Shown one piece after another: positions 5,044-6,370 of a stretch of 6,370 nucleotides of DNA. The position numbers and the translations under genes are program-made. Numbering within the stretch: position 1 is the first letter of the stretch; each line of letters starts with the position of its first letter. The stretch spans positions 1 to 6,370 of the forward strand of contig CAMLKO010000062.1 in assembly GCA_946480495.1 (NCBI GenBank), given 5' to 3'. The DNA is from an uncultured Caulobacteraceae bacterium. Its GTDB lineage: Bacteria > Pseudomonadota > Alphaproteobacteria > Caulobacterales > Caulobacteraceae. A model generated the notes under the pieces. It saw only the letters and a program-made list of their open reading frames with translations. It searched no databases and had not been told where the DNA came from.

Positions 5044-6234
5044 GTGCGCGCTCTCGCCGCCCTCATGCTGTCGCTCGCGCTGGCCGGTCAGGCGCACGCG
5101 CAGTCGCTGCATGGCCTGGCCGACCTGAGGCTGGGGACGTCCGACGGCGAGAAGAGCTGGCTCGAGGGCGGTTTCGGCAAGGCGGGCAGGACCGACTTCG
5201 GCCTGAGCCAGGCGGTGCTGGAATGGCGCGCGCCGCTGGGCTTCTCCACGAGCGCGGTCGCCAGCCTGCAGTACCAGCCGGACGTCTCGCCCGCGCTGGA
5301 CCTCGACGAGGCCTATCTGAAGTTCAGGGCGCCCCCGATGGCGGCCGGCCGCTTCTCCGCCCGCGCCGGCTTCTTCTACCCGCCGGTCTCGCTGGAACAC
5401 ACCGGCGCGGGCTGGACCACGCCCGATACGCTGAGCGCCTCGGCCATCAACACCTGGATCGGCGAGGAGGTGAAGGTCGCCGGGCTGGAGGCCACCTTCG
5501 AACGCAGCTTCGGCGAACACGAGATCGCCGCGACCGCCGCCGTGTTCGGCTGGAACGACACCTCGGGCACCCTGCTGACCTTTCGGGGCTGGGCTCTGGA
5601 TGGGGTGCGCACGGGCTACGGCACCGAGTACGCACTCCCGCCGCTGTCGCCGTTCATGCAGAACAAGCAGGACGAGGACACCTACCCGATCTACGAGCTC
5701 GACCGCCGCGCGGGCTACTACGGCCGGCTGGAGTGGCGCCCGCCCGCGCCGGTCAGCTTCAACGCGACCTACTACGACAACGTCGGCGACCGCACCTCGG
5801 TCAGCGACCACCAGTGGGCCTGGGAGACGCACTTCCTGAACGTCGGCATGGTCTGGCGGCCGGACGAGCGCACGCGGGTGCTGGCCCAGGCGATGAGCGG
5901 GCGCACCCTGATGGGCTTCCGCACGCCGCAGATCTGGGCCGACGTGGGCTTCCGCTCGGCCTATCTGCTGGCCTCGCGCCGGCTGGCCGACGAGACGCTG
6001 ACCGGCCGCCTCGACTGGTTCGAGGTCAACGACCACAGCTGGCAGACGATCGACAACAACGAAGAGGACGGCTGGGCCGCCGCCGCCGCCTGGCGCCATC
6101 CCGTCGCCTCGCACCTGGACCTGCTGGTCGAGGCGCAGCATATCGCAAGCAAGCGCCCGTCGCGGGCCCTGGCCGGCGAAGCGGCGCAGCAGGACCAGAA
6201 CGTCCTGCAGACGGCTCTCCGCGTGAGCTTCTAG
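5044..6234 (+). CDS. putative outer-membrane beta-barrel (porin-like) protein
   Basis: A 396-residue exported protein that I cannot place in a named porin family. It has a signal peptide (residues 1-19, cleavage at AHA/Q), then long runs of alternating polar and hydrophobic residues rich in Trp, Tyr, Arg and Asp. It ends in LRVSF, with the C-terminal Phe typical of outer-membrane proteins recognised by the BAM complex. Local patterns that look conserved are RAGFFYPPVSLEH (107-119), NDTSGTLLTFRGWALDG (171-187), YPIYELDRRAGYYGRLEW (214-231) and YYDNVGD (243-249). The GTG start gives a charged n-region; the ATG at residue 8 would strip it. It begins one base after the cupredoxin stop and has a Shine-Dalgarno inside that gene, so the two products are probably made together. 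A channel or receptor for the cupredoxin's partner or metal is a reasonable guess. A soluble beta-rich protein is less likely. Confidence 0.8.
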   Translation: MRALAALMLSLALAGQAHAQSLHGLADLRLGTSDGEKSWLEGGFGKAGRTDFGLSQAVLEWRAPLGFSTSAVASLQYQPDVSPALDLDEAYLKFRAPPMAAGRFSARAGFFYPPVSLEHTGAGWTTPDTLSASAINTWIGEEVKVAGLEATFERSFGEHEIAATAAVFGWNDTSGTLLTFRGWALDGVRTGYGTEYALPPLSPFMQNKQDEDTYPIYELDRRAGYYGRLEWRPPAPVSFNATYYDNVGDRTSVSDHQWAWETHFLNVGMVWRPDERTRVLAQAMSGRTLMGFRTPQIWADVGFRSAYLLASRRLADETLTGRLDWFEVNDHSWQTIDNNEEDGWAAAAAWRHPVASHLDLLVEAQHIASKRPSRALAGEAAQQDQNVLQTALRVSF

Positions 6235-6370
6235 GCCGGTTCGGCGACCCGTTCGGCGGTCGAGGCGCCTTCCAGGATGAAGTCCGTCGGGTTGGGCGCC
6301 AGCGTCGCGTTCCAGTAGTCGACCAGCGGGAAGGGCCAGTTCTGGCTGACGCGGCCAAGCTGGTTCTTGT
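6231..6370 (-). CDS. C-terminal end of an unrecognised convergent gene (partial)
   Basis: The minus strand is open from the right edge to a TAG at 6231-6233, giving the last 45 residues, including VSQNWPFPLVDYWN and PNPTDFILEGASTAERV. Codon use is almost entirely G/C-ending, like the real genes here, and the amino acid mix is balanced, with Trp, Tyr, Phe and Asn and no Arg/Ala/Gly excess, which argues for true coding. I do not recognise the family and give no function. It converges on the barrel gene, and the two stop codons overlap at CTAG. The N-terminal part lies beyond 6370. Confidence 0.65.
   Translation of the reverse strand, partial: KNQLGRVSQNWPFPLVDYWNATLAPNPTDFILEGASTAERVAEPA

Noticed and set aside
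4984..6141. A 385-codon open frame on the minus strand
   Set aside because: Antisense to the barrel gene, with an Arg/Gly/Ala/Val-rich product and no recognisable domain; the plus-strand frame has a signal peptide, barrel patterning and a terminal Phe.
6238..6258. Direct repeat of GTTCGGCG with a 12-base period
   Set aside because: It lies in the coding end of the minus-strand gene and is only two copies of eight bases, which is expected by chance at this composition.

Overview
The window is very GC-rich (roughly 70 percent by eye) with coding almost wall to wall, third codon positions nearly all G or C, and frequent GTG or TTG starts. Together with the protein types this suggests an alphaproteobacterium, most likely of the Caulobacter/Phenylobacterium kind. 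That assignment is inference from style only; no rRNA or tRNA gene is present to confirm it.

Layout. Positions 1-1120 hold two genes on the minus strand: a DedA/VTT-family inner-membrane protein (1120 to 536), followed 11 bases later by an Old Yellow Enzyme-type NADH:flavin oxidoreductase (524 running off the left edge). They are probably co-transcribed. A divergent intergenic region (1121-1248) separates them from a plus-strand membrane metalloprotease of the site-2-protease (M50) type (1249-2043). This region contains an almost perfect FNR/FixK-type palindrome, TTGAC-N4-ATCAA, at 1185-1198, suggesting oxygen- or redox-responsive control of one or both divergent units.

From 2123 to 6234 three plus-strand genes are packed together. 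The first is a hybrid sensor histidine kinase with a periplasmic double-Cache-like sensor, HAMP, HisKA, HATPase and receiver domain. The second is an exported cupredoxin of the family usually labelled 'methylamine utilization protein'. The third is an exported protein that looks like an outer-membrane beta-barrel. The cupredoxin and barrel genes are one base apart and the kinase ends 34 bases before the cupredoxin, so they are likely one transcription unit. This is the most interesting part of the window: a two-component sensor, a periplasmic copper/electron-transfer protein and a putative outer-membrane channel that look like one envelope module of unknown substrate. No mau genes are present, so the methylamine label should not be taken literally.

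The barrel gene meets a convergent minus-strand gene at a shared CTAG, where each strand reads its own TAG stop. Only the last 45 codons of that gene are visible and I do not recognise it. No mobile element, CRISPR array, tRNA, rRNA or convincing rho-independent terminator was seen, and there is no gene-free stretch longer than about 130 bases.
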